A stretch of 38,712 bases of DNA from Deltaproteobacteria bacterium UBA2409. Lineage in GTDB: Bacteria > Bdellovibrionota_C > UBA2361 > DDRT01. Both the position numbers and the translations under genes were made by a program. The DNA lies in assembly GCA_002343185.1 (NCBI GenBank), contig DDRT01000012.1, forward strand, positions 1-38,712. The letters are read 5' to 3'. Positions 23,917-32,800 of this stretch are shown in pieces; position 1 is the first letter of the stretch; every line of letters begins with the position of its first letter. A model generated the notes under the pieces. That model saw nothing but the letters and a program-made list of their open reading frames with translations, ran no database searches and was not told where the DNA came from.

Positions 23917-24532
23917 ATTCTTAGGTAGGATCTCCTATCAGGATGCCCTGGTTGTTCAAGAAAACGAGCGAAAGAATATTGGGGATGCCCTTGGTACAGT
24001 TTTTTTTCTTGAGCATGATCCTGTAATCACTTACGGAAAAAGTAAAGGAAGAGAAAATCTTCTGTCTGAGTCTGATATAGAGATCGTCGAGACAGCCCGT
24101 GGTGGAGACATTACATATCACGGTCCTGGTCAATTAGTGTGCTATCCAGTTATTAATCTAAAAAAACTTAAAACTGATGTTCACTGGTATATAAGAACCC
24201 TTGAGAAGATAATTATTGAATATCTTTCAACCATGAACATAGAAGGCTTCCAAATTGAAGGGAAAACCGGGGTTTGGGTTAATAGGGGTCTGACTCCTAA
24301 AAAAATAGCCTCTATTGGTGTTCATTTTAGCAGATGGGTCTCTATCCACGGATTTTCATTAAATTTACAAAAACTACCCCCTTTTGGATTTGAACTTATA
24401 AACCCCTGTGGCTTTAAAAGTGATAGTATTGTGTGGCTCGAAAATTTCACTGAAGTTCCTGATTTAATCTCTGCTTCTGGCACTTTGTTTACTATAATAG
24501 ATAGAAAATTTTCTATGACTAGGACTGGTTAA
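23894..24532 (+). CDS. lipB: Octanoyl-ACP:protein N-octanoyltransferase LipB
   Basis: LipB moves octanoate from acyl carrier protein to the lipoyl-domain lysine of 2-oxoacid dehydrogenases, the step before LipA inserts sulfur. The 212-residue product has RGGDITYHGPGQLVCYP, the catalytic lysine in KIASIGVHFSRWVSIHGFSLNL, and the catalytic Cys172 in INPCGF. A TTG at 23894, overlapping the lpdA end, is the only start that keeps the normal N-terminus (LIFKFLGRISYQDAL). The last codons come from a palindromic repeat: GGACTGGTTAA supplies RTG and the TAA stop, so the native C-terminus may have been altered by repeat insertion. LipA is not in the window. Confidence 0.93.
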   Translation: MEDRLIFKFLGRISYQDALVVQENERKNIGDALGTVFFLEHDPVITYGKSKGRENLLSESDIEIVETARGGDITYHGPGQLVCYPVINLKKLKTDVHWYIRTLEKIIIEYLSTMNIEGFQIEGKTGVWVNRGLTPKKIASIGVHFSRWVSIHGFSLNLQKLPPFGFELINPCGFKSDSIVWLENFTEVPDLISASGTLFTIIDRKFSMTRTG

Positions 24533-24541
24533 AACCAGTCC
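24522..24541. repeat. Palindromic repeat GGACTGGTTAAAACCAGTCC, copy 2
   Basis: This perfect 20-base palindrome is identical to the one at 20162-20181 and is followed by the same AGGCA. It contributes the stop codon of lipB (TAA at 24530-24532). The 63-base gap to the E1 start contains nothing else I can identify. Confidence 0.8.
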
Positions 24542-24595
24542 AGGCAGAGACTCTTGCCTCTAATACCACTAGAGGGTAGTAATTATGCCCACGGT

Positions 24596-26617
24596 ATGAG
24601 CAAAGTTACCCCTATAAGAAAGGATAAGTTTAGCTTCTCTAAAGAACAGGCAAAAACCCTTTTAACTACTATGCTTCGAGGGCGTTTATGTGACCTGAAG
24701 GCTATCGTTCTTTATAAACAGAATAAGTGTCACTTTCAGATAGGCTGTGCTGGTCATGAGGCTATACAGGCAGCTGCTGCGTTAGTTTTTAATCCCAAGA
24801 AGGACTGGTTTTATCCATATTACCGGGAAATGGCTCTTGTTGCAGGGCTCGGAATGACAGATCGCGAGCTTATGCTGAATGCCATGAATCGTGAAGCAGA
24901 CCCAAACTCTCACGGTAGGCAGATGCCGATGCACTACGGACATAAAGGACTGAATATCGTAAATCAAAGCTCTCCAACCGGAACCCAGTTTTTACAGGCT
25001 GTTGGATGCGCTTTAGCATCGCGAAAACTAGGGCTAGATGAGGTAGTGTATGTATCGGCTGGTGAGGGAACCTGCAGTCAGGGTGATTTTCATGAGGCTC
25101 TAAACTGGGCATCAAGAGAAAAGTTAAGAGTTGTTTTTTGCATTCAAAACAATGAGTTTGCAATATCGGTTCCGATTAGTGAGCAACTTGGAGCAAAAAG
25201 TGTCTATGATATGACAGCAGGATATCAGAATCTAAAAAGATTCTCTGTCGATGGAAGTTCTGTGAGTGCGTGCTATAGCGCAATGCTAGAAGCCTATGAT
25301 TATGAAGGTCCAAGTCTTGTCGAAGCTAATGTGGTTAGACTTCAAAGTCATTCAATATCTGACGATCAGCTAAAATATCGATCTAAAGAAGAGATTGAGG
25401 CAGAAAAATCGCGTGATCCTATTGAGCTCTTTAAAAAAGAACTTGTAGTAAGTGGCCTTTTTTCAACTGAAGAACTTATCGATCTTGAAGCAACCTTGAA
25501 AAAGGAAGTAGACCAAGCTGCAGAATGGGCCGAGGATCAAGCTGAATGTAATCCTGAAGATATTGAAGAGAATGTATACGTTCTGCCTGATAGTTCACTT
25601 ACCTGCAATGAAGTTCCTCCGACAGGAGAAGAAACCTATCTGGTTGATGCGATTAATCATGCACTTGATGAAGAATTAAATAGAGATAAACACACATTTA
25701 TTTTTGGGCAAGATGTTGCTCATGGAAAAGGTGGTGTATTTACTGTTACTGCAGGGCTTACTGCAAAACACGGAAATGATCGAGTTTTTAATGCTCCACT
25801 TGCTGAAAGCTCAATTGTAGGTGTTGCAGTTGGAATGGCTACTAGGGGTTTAAAGCCAATAGCTGAGATTCAATTTGGTGATTACTGCTGGACTGCAATG
25901 ATGCAGATAAGGAATGAACTTGCGATGATGTATTATAGATCGGGTGGTGATTTTTCTTGCCCGGCCGTAATTAGAATCCCTGTTGGTGGCTACATAAGAG
26001 GTGGCTGTTATCATTCTCAAAATATTGAAGCCACATTTGCACATTTTCCAGGACTGTTTATCGTTTATCCATCAAATTCTACTGACGCAAAAGGTTTATT
26101 AAAAGCTGCTATCAGATCAAAGAATCCAGTTTTGTTCTTGGAGCATAAAGGTCTTTATAGGCAGGTTTATGCAAAAGGAAAAGAAGGTGGAGTTGATGAT
26201 CTGATCCCATTGGGCAAAGCAAAAATAGTTCGGGAAGGATCAGATCTTACAATCGTAACCTATGGAGCTCTGGTTCAAAAAAGCTTGCTTGTTGCTAAAG
26301 AACTTGAAAAAGAAGGAAAGCAGGTTGAAGTAATAGATCTTCGCTCAATTGTTCCACTAGATGAAGAGACTATACTAAAGAGTGTCTCAAAGACTAACCG
26401 AGTTTTAATTGCTCATGAAGACACTCTTTTTATGGGATTTGGAGCAGAAATAGCAGCACTGATTTCTGAAAAAGCATTCACTAAGCTCGATGCCCCTATA
26501 AAGAGGATCGGCATGAAGAATGTCGCTGCCGTTCCCCATTCTCCAATTCTAGAAACAGCGGTTCTACCCCAAACTGAAGGGCTACTAGAGGCTGCATCTC
26601 AGCTTTTAAAGTTTTAA
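24596..26617 (+). CDS. 2-oxoacid dehydrogenase E1, fused alpha and beta subunits
   Basis: The 673-residue thiamine-diphosphate enzyme decarboxylates a 2-oxoacid and acylates the lipoyl arm of E2. Residues about 10-330 are the alpha subunit: CHFQIGCAGHEAIQAAAA, DWFYPYYREMAL, and the ThDP motif as AGEGTCSQGDFHEALNWA to CIQNNEFAIS. Residues about 345-673 are the beta subunit: FIFGQDVAHGKGGVFTVTAGL, FNAPLAESSIVGVAVGMA, LFLEHKGLYR and AVLPQTEGLLEAA. Separate alpha and beta chains are commoner; fused forms of this size occur in several phyla. Sequence style is closer to branched-chain (2-oxoisovalerate) than pyruvate E1, but the substrate is not settled. I use ATG 24596 (MSKVTPIRKD) rather than a TTG 42 bases upstream, next to the repeat. 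Confidence 0.93.
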   Translation: MSKVTPIRKDKFSFSKEQAKTLLTTMLRGRLCDLKAIVLYKQNKCHFQIGCAGHEAIQAAAALVFNPKKDWFYPYYREMALVAGLGMTDRELMLNAMNREADPNSHGRQMPMHYGHKGLNIVNQSSPTGTQFLQAVGCALASRKLGLDEVVYVSAGEGTCSQGDFHEALNWASREKLRVVFCIQNNEFAISVPISEQLGAKSVYDMTAGYQNLKRFSVDGSSVSACYSAMLEAYDYEGPSLVEANVVRLQSHSISDDQLKYRSKEEIEAEKSRDPIELFKKELVVSGLFSTEELIDLEATLKKEVDQAAEWAEDQAECNPEDIEENVYVLPDSSLTCNEVPPTGEETYLVDAINHALDEELNRDKHTFIFGQDVAHGKGGVFTVTAGLTAKHGNDRVFNAPLAESSIVGVAVGMATRGLKPIAEIQFGDYCWTAMMQIRNELAMMYYRSGGDFSCPAVIRIPVGGYIRGGCYHSQNIEATFAHFPGLFIVYPSNSTDAKGLLKAAIRSKNPVLFLEHKGLYRQVYAKGKEGGVDDLIPLGKAKIVREGSDLTIVTYGALVQKSLLVAKELEKEGKQVEVIDLRSIVPLDEETILKSVSKTNRVLIAHEDTLFMGFGAEIAALISEKAFTKLDAPIKRIGMKNVAAVPHSPILETAVLPQTEGLLEAASQLLKF

Positions 26618-26683
26618 AGAGCCTTTGGTAAGGAGCTTAGCATCTTACTCCCTGTTGAATCCTATGATAAACTATAAGGTCTT

Positions 26684-27910
26684 ATGAGTATAGAAATGGT
26701 AATGCCACAGATGGGCGAATCAATTGCGGAAGCAACCATCTCAAAGTGGTTAGTGAAAGTTGGTGATAAAGTTGAAAAGGATCAGACTATTCTAGAAATT
26801 TCTACCGACAAAGTAGACTCTGAGATCCCTGCTCCATCCGCCGGTATTGTAACTGAGATTAAATTTAGTGAAGGTGCAGTTGTGCCTGTGAAACAGGTCA
26901 TTGCCATAATTGATCCTTCTGGCAAAGCCGAAGTCAAAAAAGTTGAGGCTGCTCCTTCAGCAAACGGAAAAGCTGAAATTAAAGTTGAGGATTCTTCTTC
27001 AGACTCAAAAATTCTTACTCCACTTGTTAAGGAGTTAGCTTCTCAACATGGAGTTCCACTTTCTGACTTGGAAAAGCTTCAAGGCTCTGGGCAAGGTGGA
27101 AGAGTCACAAAAGAAGACTTTATGGCTTATCTAAAACAAAAAGAAAGTAAGCCAACTGCTCCTCAAACCCCAGCCCCAACTCAATCCAAACCAATGGTAA
27201 TAGATGAAAGCGATGCAACGATTATCCCAATGGATAATATGCGAGCAGCTATAGCCGACCATATGGTTCGATCAAAACACACAAGCCCTCATGTGTATTC
27301 AATACAAGAGGTAGATGTTTCAAAGGTTTCCGCATGGAGAGCAAAATATAAAAAAGAGTTCAATGAGAAAGAAGGCTTCTCTTTGAGCTTTACTCCTTTT
27401 TTCCTTGAGGCTGCGGTTAAAGGATTACAGAAATTTCCATTAATTAACTCCTCTGTTGATGGGCGAAGAATAATTCAGAAAAAGCATATAAATTTAGGTT
27501 GTGCTGTAGCTCTAGGAAACTCAGGACTTATTGTTCCTGTAATTAAAAGAGCAGAAGAGCGAAACCTAGTCGGGCTCGCTAGAGGACTAAATGACCTAGC
27601 ACTCAGGGCAAGAAACAAAAAACTTTCTCCTGATGATGTTGCTGGTGGAACGTTCACCGTTACTAATCCAGGAGTGTTCGGAACACTAATTGGAACTCCA
27701 ATTATCAACCAACCTCAGGTAGCAATACTATGCCTGGGTGCTATTTCTAAACGTCCTGTCGTTATTAACGACATGATCGGAATAAGAGAGATGTGCTTTT
27801 TGACCCTTTCTTATGATCACAGAATAATTGATGGAAGTTTAGGCGGTCAGTACCTGGCATTTATTCGTGAGTACCTAGAAAACTGGGATATGGATAGAGC
27901 TCTGTACTAG
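26684..27910 (+). CDS. Dihydrolipoamide acyltransferase (E2) of a 2-oxoacid dehydrogenase
   Basis: The 408-residue core subunit has one lipoyl domain (residues 1-75, lipoyl Lys43 in ISTDKVDSEIP), a linker, an E1/E3-binding domain (about 108-148, LTPLVKELASQHGVPLSDLE to GGRVTKEDF), a second flexible linker rich in Pro/Thr, and a catalytic domain ending with SYDHRIIDGSLGG (His379, Asp383). It forms the oligomeric core to which the neighbouring E1 and E3 bind. One lipoyl domain and the domain sizes fit branched-chain or 2-oxoglutarate E2. The ATG follows AAGG by a few bases. rsmD starts at the last base of its stop codon. Confidence 0.95.
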   Translation: MSIEMVMPQMGESIAEATISKWLVKVGDKVEKDQTILEISTDKVDSEIPAPSAGIVTEIKFSEGAVVPVKQVIAIIDPSGKAEVKKVEAAPSANGKAEIKVEDSSSDSKILTPLVKELASQHGVPLSDLEKLQGSGQGGRVTKEDFMAYLKQKESKPTAPQTPAPTQSKPMVIDESDATIIPMDNMRAAIADHMVRSKHTSPHVYSIQEVDVSKVSAWRAKYKKEFNEKEGFSLSFTPFFLEAAVKGLQKFPLINSSVDGRRIIQKKHINLGCAVALGNSGLIVPVIKRAEERNLVGLARGLNDLALRARNKKLSPDDVAGGTFTVTNPGVFGTLIGTPIINQPQVAILCLGAISKRPVVINDMIGIREMCFLTLSYDHRIIDGSLGGQYLAFIREYLENWDMDRALY

Positions 27911-28455
27911 TGAGAGTAATTGGAGGAAAAGTTAGGGGTAGAACTCTCTTATCTGTTCCTGGTGACTCAACTAGACCAATCTTAGACAGAGCAAAGCAAA
28001 CACTCTTCGATGTTTTAAGACCATCACTTGAAGGTACTACCTGGTTAGACCTTTTTGCAGGAACAGGAAGTGTAGGGATTGAGGCTCTCTCTCAAGGTGC
28101 TGAATCTTGCATCTTTGTTGATGTAGATAAGAAAGCCACAGAAGTTATAAAAGAAAATCTAAAAAGATGTAATTTTAAAGATCCTGTTAGACATCAGGAT
28201 GCTTTTACCTATTTAAGGAATACTAGAAATAAATTCGATATAATTTATGTGGCCCCTCCTCAATATAAAAGTCTCTGGGTTAGGGCACTGCAAGATATAT
28301 CTGAAAGACCAAACCTTCTAAATGATAGAGGTCGGGTCATAGTTCAGATTGACCCAAAAGAGGATGATGATATTGAATTCAAATCTCTTAAAAGAGTTCG
28401 TGAGAAAAAGATTGGAAATACACTGCTTATCTTCTATGAGGCAGAGAACCATTAG
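27910..28455 (+). CDS. rsmD: 16S rRNA (guanine(966)-N2)-methyltransferase RsmD
   Basis: The 181-residue enzyme starts with the RsmD signature MRVIGGKVRGRTL and TRPILDRAKQTLFDVL, then has the S-adenosylmethionine site WLDLFAGTGSVGIEALSQGA and acidic VDVDKKA. The catalytic DPPY/F motif found in most RsmD proteins is replaced by YVAPPQYKSLW (Ala115-Pro-Pro-Gln118), and the C-terminus has VIVQIDP and GNTLLIFYE. I recall the same APPQY form in cyanobacterial-type homologues, so it is probably a lineage feature and not an inactivating change. The start GTG overlaps the E2 stop by one base, giving tight coupling. Confidence 0.93.
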   Translation: MRVIGGKVRGRTLLSVPGDSTRPILDRAKQTLFDVLRPSLEGTTWLDLFAGTGSVGIEALSQGAESCIFVDVDKKATEVIKENLKRCNFKDPVRHQDAFTYLRNTRNKFDIIYVAPPQYKSLWVRALQDISERPNLLNDRGRVIVQIDPKEDDDIEFKSLKRVREKKIGNTLLIFYEAENH

Positions 28456-28489
28456 ATCATTATGTCCCATCAGGTTTTATTTTATGTCT

Positions 28490-28514
28490 GGTCAGGTTTT
28501 TAACCTGACCTTTT
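28490..28514 (+). terminator. Stem-loop terminator after rsmD
   Basis: GGTCAGGTT TTT AACCTGACC (28490-28510) is a perfect 9-base stem followed by TTTT, 34 bases after the rsmD stop. It fits a factor-independent terminator of the lpdA-rsmD run. A related GGTCAGG stem follows fliG at 36665-36686. Confidence 0.6.
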
Positions 28515-28519
28515 CTATA

Positions 28520-28569
28520 GGACTGGTTTCCTACTCCGCTAAAGCTTCGAAGGACAAGAAAACCAGTCC
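28520..28569. repeat. Composite palindromic repeat (copy 3 of the GGACTGG family)
   Basis: GGACTGGTTT (28520-28529) pairs with AAACCAGTCC (28560-28569). The outer arms match the two 20-base palindromes at 20162 and 24522. The 30-base loop carries a second repeat type with CCTACTCCGCTAAAGC and CTTCGAAGGAC, similar to the CCTAC/GTAGG element at 20084. This looks like one repeat inserted into another. The gap to the next gene's stop codon holds nothing else. Confidence 0.65.
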
Positions 28570-28607
28570 AGACAAGATCAATTATTGTGCCTACTCAGTC
28601 TAAAGCC

Positions 28608-29075
28608 TTAAGCTTTCTTTGGTTTTCCCAAAACATTAACGAGCCACTGTATTAGAGATGCACTTTGCTCATTGTTTCTTGAGGCAACTTCAACCATATC
28701 TGGTGCAGTAAGAAAATCATTGTGTCTTGAGTCACAACTTGGAATATGTGCTGTTTCAAGCATGTACTGAGCTTCAGGTGATTGATGATTTATTAGCCTC
28801 CAAAATGCATATCTTCCACATGCCGAAGTAAAGTTACAGGATAGTGCAAAGTATCCTCGCTCTACATTTGAGATATGATCAATTACAAAATCACTCCCAA
28901 AATCTAGCAAAAATGCCCCTTCAAATATGGTTCTCCAGGCCTTTTTTGCTCTAAAAAGGCTCACCTCGTCAGCGTATAGGCCATTTAAGGATACAAGCTC
29001 TGAATTAAAGCTAACCCCCATTGGGAGCTTTTCTGTAGTAAAATCAATAGCTTCTAGTGTTTCTTCGCTTCTCAT
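28608..29075 (-). CDS. Hypothetical protein (155 aa)
   Basis: I do not recognise this protein. It is soluble, slightly acidic, with an aromatic central part (RTIFEGAFLLDFGSDFVIDH, GRYAFWRLINHQ) and three Cys residues (positions about 80, 86, 113), and ends with a basic GKPKKA. There is no signal peptide. Coding character is supported by an uninterrupted frame and amino-acid use like the neighbours. ATG 29075 is preferred to the GTG directly before it. It converges with rsmD across the repeat region and is divergent from the RG-rich protein gene, with 147 bases between the starts. Confidence 0.65.
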   Translation of the reverse strand: MRSEETLEAIDFTTEKLPMGVSFNSELVSLNGLYADEVSLFRAKKAWRTIFEGAFLLDFGSDFVIDHISNVERGYFALSCNFTSACGRYAFWRLINHQSPEAQYMLETAHIPSCDSRHNDFLTAPDMVEVASRNNEQSASLIQWLVNVLGKPKKA

Positions 29076-29222
29076 CACCGATTATATTGTGTATCGGCTA
29101 GCCAAAGGCTTCACTTAATATTAAACTGCGATTTTCGGTTACGTTACCCCAATTCTTCTCGAGGAAGGGTACGAATCAACTAAACATTTATTAATAGCTT
29201 ATTAAGCTCACAGGAAACATTT

Positions 29223-29840
29223 ATGCGAAGAAATAAAAATTATGGTCGAAAAGATAACAATAGACGTGGCAGAGGGCGCCCTCATCACAGAGGACGAAGA
29301 AACCCAACTCAGGCTGCTGAGAGTGGAAATTTAAGGGAAAGAATAGCTGTTGAAAGTGGTCACTTAGTTATGATCGATCAGTTCATGCTCGCAAATCAGC
29401 AGTTTATCTCCTCGATTCAAGAGGTAATAGATGAAGATCCTTCAAAGAAAGATGAAATTGTAAGAAAGTTCGGTGGTGATGTTGTTGATTTAGATCCTGG
29501 CACTTATAGAATTGCAAGAGACCCATTTAAATTTACGATTGTCGTTCATCCAGAAGAAACAGAATTTGATCAGGAAACCTTAGATAAAGAATCAAGTTCT
29601 GCAGAAGGTACTGTCTACGTTGACACACGTTGCCTTGCGATGATCGACAGAGAACTCTTAGATGACTCAGAGCTCCTAGTAAAATACCAGGAGCTTTGGT
29701 TTGCAGGACAGGATAAGGCTTGCAGAGATCTAATACGAGATAATGGTGGTGCAGTAAGATATGGCTTTAATCGTCATGGCGATGAGCTCGGTGTTCATAA
29801 ACTTGATGATTGTGTATGTCTTTGGCCAGATGTGGCTTAA
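29223..29840 (+). CDS. RG-rich N-terminal protein, possible RNA-associated, unknown family
   Basis: The 205-residue product starts with about 28 residues almost entirely Arg, Lys, Asn and Gly (RRGRGRPHHRGRRN), an RGG-like tail that in other proteins binds RNA. The remainder is acidic: a helical segment (MIDQFMLANQQFISSIQEVI), a beta-rich part with DLDPGTYRIARDPFKFTIVV, and a C-terminal KLDDCVCLWPD. I know no family with this layout. The ATG is preceded by AGGAAA (29212-29217), one of the better ribosome binding sites in the window. The divergent RSH-like gene begins 35 bases after its stop, so a shared transcript is likely. Confidence 0.7.
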   Translation: MRRNKNYGRKDNNRRGRGRPHHRGRRNPTQAAESGNLRERIAVESGHLVMIDQFMLANQQFISSIQEVIDEDPSKKDEIVRKFGGDVVDLDPGTYRIARDPFKFTIVVHPEETEFDQETLDKESSSAEGTVYVDTRCLAMIDRELLDDSELLVKYQELWFAGQDKACRDLIRDNGGAVRYGFNRHGDELGVHKLDDCVCLWPDVA

Positions 29841-29875
29841 GCTACATATTAAGCTTTTGATATCATAACCTTACT

Positions 29876-32800
29876 GTGGAAATCCTCCCCGAATTTCATA
29901 GTAGGGCAACAGATACCAGAAGTAGACCTTCTCTTTGGAACCTTGACAATAAATATTTGGTCGCATTCATTGAGGCCTGGGGGCTTGGTGGCTACGACCA
30001 TGCAAATCCAATATGCTCTTTAAATTTCAGCAATCCTCTTCGTTTATCAGGGGTAGATTCAAAAGCATTTGATTTACTAGCTGAAATAACCAAAGATCGC
30101 TGTGACACATCAACAAAGGGAGAACGAAGAACCTACGAAAATTTCTTAAGAAAAGTTTTGGGTGAAGGTGTAGAGATTCAGGTAGTATCAAATGAGAGAT
30201 GGGATGTTCTTTTGGGGACTTCAGGTGGCACTTCACCAATTCCATATTCGATATTTAAAGGTGAAAATAAAAAGCCTAAGCTTCTTGTTAAAGATTCCTG
30301 CTTCAACCTGCCAAATAGAGAACTGAGAGAAGCTGGGCTTAAAATATTAATTAGTCACATTGCAAGTGACCTAGTGGATGTTGGAGCTAGAGCTCGTTCC
30401 AATATATTCAGGCATGACCCATGGAAAGCCAACTTAAACGAAATTCTTAAAGACTGGTCTACTGGTGCTTCATTTCCTCCAATATCACAAGTGGAGCCTT
30501 CCAAAGTTGAAACACCCTCAAAAAAAATATGGAAGCAGCCTGGAATTCCGGTAAAAGATTTAATCAGACTATGTCAGATAAGGATAGAACAGGAAGGATA
30601 CGACTCACATGTATCTGAAGCAGCTACAATTTTTTATCTAGCAGATGAATCCCGTATAGATCTTCCCCAGTCAACAGCCAGGTCTCTTGCACTAGCCTGT
30701 GAGAAACTTAGGGCTCAGGAATTTTTTATTCCGATTCCAAGTGAGTGCGTATATCCAAACCGCATTGGAATGAACATAAGGGACAAATTTCGTGACGATC
30801 TAGCTCTAATCGCGGAAGAATATGAGGTAGACCCAGCTGAGCTATTATTTCTCCATATCACTCTTCTGCGCTCAGAGCTTCGAGCTTATGAACTTACAGG
30901 TGAGATTCTACCAAGTCTTCCATCGCTCGAGGCCATCGAGCTAAGAGAATTAGCATTTCTAACTTTAGTTGATCAGTCTTTAACAAGAAAGCTCCACCAT
31001 GAAGCCTTTAGATCTCTAAAACCTTCTGAATATATAGAAACATGTATGGCAGTTAGAGATGGTCTCTTAATGACCCAAACTGAGGCTGATATTTTTCTGA
31101 AGGTATTCCTCGGAGAACTATTGGGTCGATTAAATAATCTAGACTCAGATTGTACGATTGAGGCTAAAGGAAACGAAAAGCGCTATGCATCATGCTTTAG
31201 AAAAATTCTTAGAGATAGTGATTCCGGCTCGCCGACTCGAGAATCAATACAATCACAGGAAGATTTGATTAGAGGAATGCTAATTGTAAATCATGATGAC
31301 AGTGAAATCTTATCACTAGTAATGGAACACATCAGAGACTCTATACCAGATCTAGTGAAGGGTACTAGCTGCAAGACACGAATTGAAAGCGAGCATGGGA
31401 CAATTGGGGCAATAAATTTAAAACTGATAGTTCCTCATCCTACAGGTACTGGAGATCTTACATTAGAAATACAGGCTATGACGCAGAGCTTCTACGATGA
31501 GAAGTACAATAGAGGAGCAGCCCATAAACCAATTCATGAGATGGATCACCAATCCCCTGGGCAAATTGGCAGACAATCTAGCCATTCTGTATATAAACAT
31601 GGCAAATGGTCTGAGGCAGCAATCGCGGTTTTTCACGATATTCCTAGATCAAGTGTTCCAAGACAGGAGTATTTGGTTACTGAACCATTACTATTAGGAA
31701 ATTCAAGGGATGAGAGAGTTAGGGAGTATCTTAAAAAAGCGAGGCGATTTACTCATGTTAGGACTGTAAATGCTTCTGATTCACTGCTTAAGTCGAATAA
31801 TTTAGGCGAAATTCTAAAAATAAGGGCTGGGGGTAATATAGCCGATCTTTACTTTGCAATGGCACCAGTTTTAGATTGCTCATTAGAAGCCTTCGGGGTT
31901 TCTAAGAAAGGAGAAAAAGAAATTCTCCCTCTAAATTATAAACTTTCTCCATTTGAAACTTACATAATACATCCAGCAACCTATATTTATCACTCAAAAG
32001 ATGAAGTTAAAGAGGCATTAGATGAGACAACTTCACTTATTGGCTTATTAAAATCTGCTCCAGAATCTCATTTAAAATTTAGAGAGACCAAAAATAGAGC
32101 TGAGGCCAGATTAAAGGAATATGGTCTTGATGGTAAAGAGCATCAAATCGCTGAACGACTGGGAATATTTAAGAAGGGCAGCAAAAGAATTCCTAATGAC
32201 TTTTATTTAGCAGTAATCGCAACCTATCCAGAACGAGAGAACCGACAACATCTAGAGGGTAAGCCTGGAGAACTTATTTTAGGCAAGCAGTATCTTGAAG
32301 CCCTATCTTTAACAATTTTTTCGCCAATTACTGCTCAAAGGATGAAGGATAAGATCCAAGTCGAATCAGATGAGCCTATCGGGTTAGATGAGATTTTAAA
32401 GATCTTAGAATTTGCCAAAGCTAAGCAATTATCCCTTGTTGACGCAAGTGAACTCACTGAACAAGATGGGGTTTTCTTTGGAAGTCTTCAATTTAGAGGG
32501 CAAGATCTTGAGTCAAAACTGAGAGATTTAGCTGAGGAGGCTAGAAAGATATCCAGACCCAGATCTTCAACAATTTATGTAGGCCATACCTCTGCAGAGG
32601 TCAAATTTAAATTAATCGACAAACCAGGTGAACTTCATAAAATTCTATCTCATTTAAAGAATGAAAAATGTTTTGAAGAATCCTTTTTAACATTTCGTGG
32701 TGCCAAAGTGGTTGATGATAATATAGTACTTTTACTTGGGTACTCATCCAGTTATGGACTGCGAGAACGCCAGGATGATCTAGAGCTTAGGCTCAGAACG

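Noticed and set aside
28349..28603. Plus-strand frame running from the rsmD end through the repeats
   Set aside because: It is out of frame with rsmD, and its second half is repeat sequence; no coding signature.
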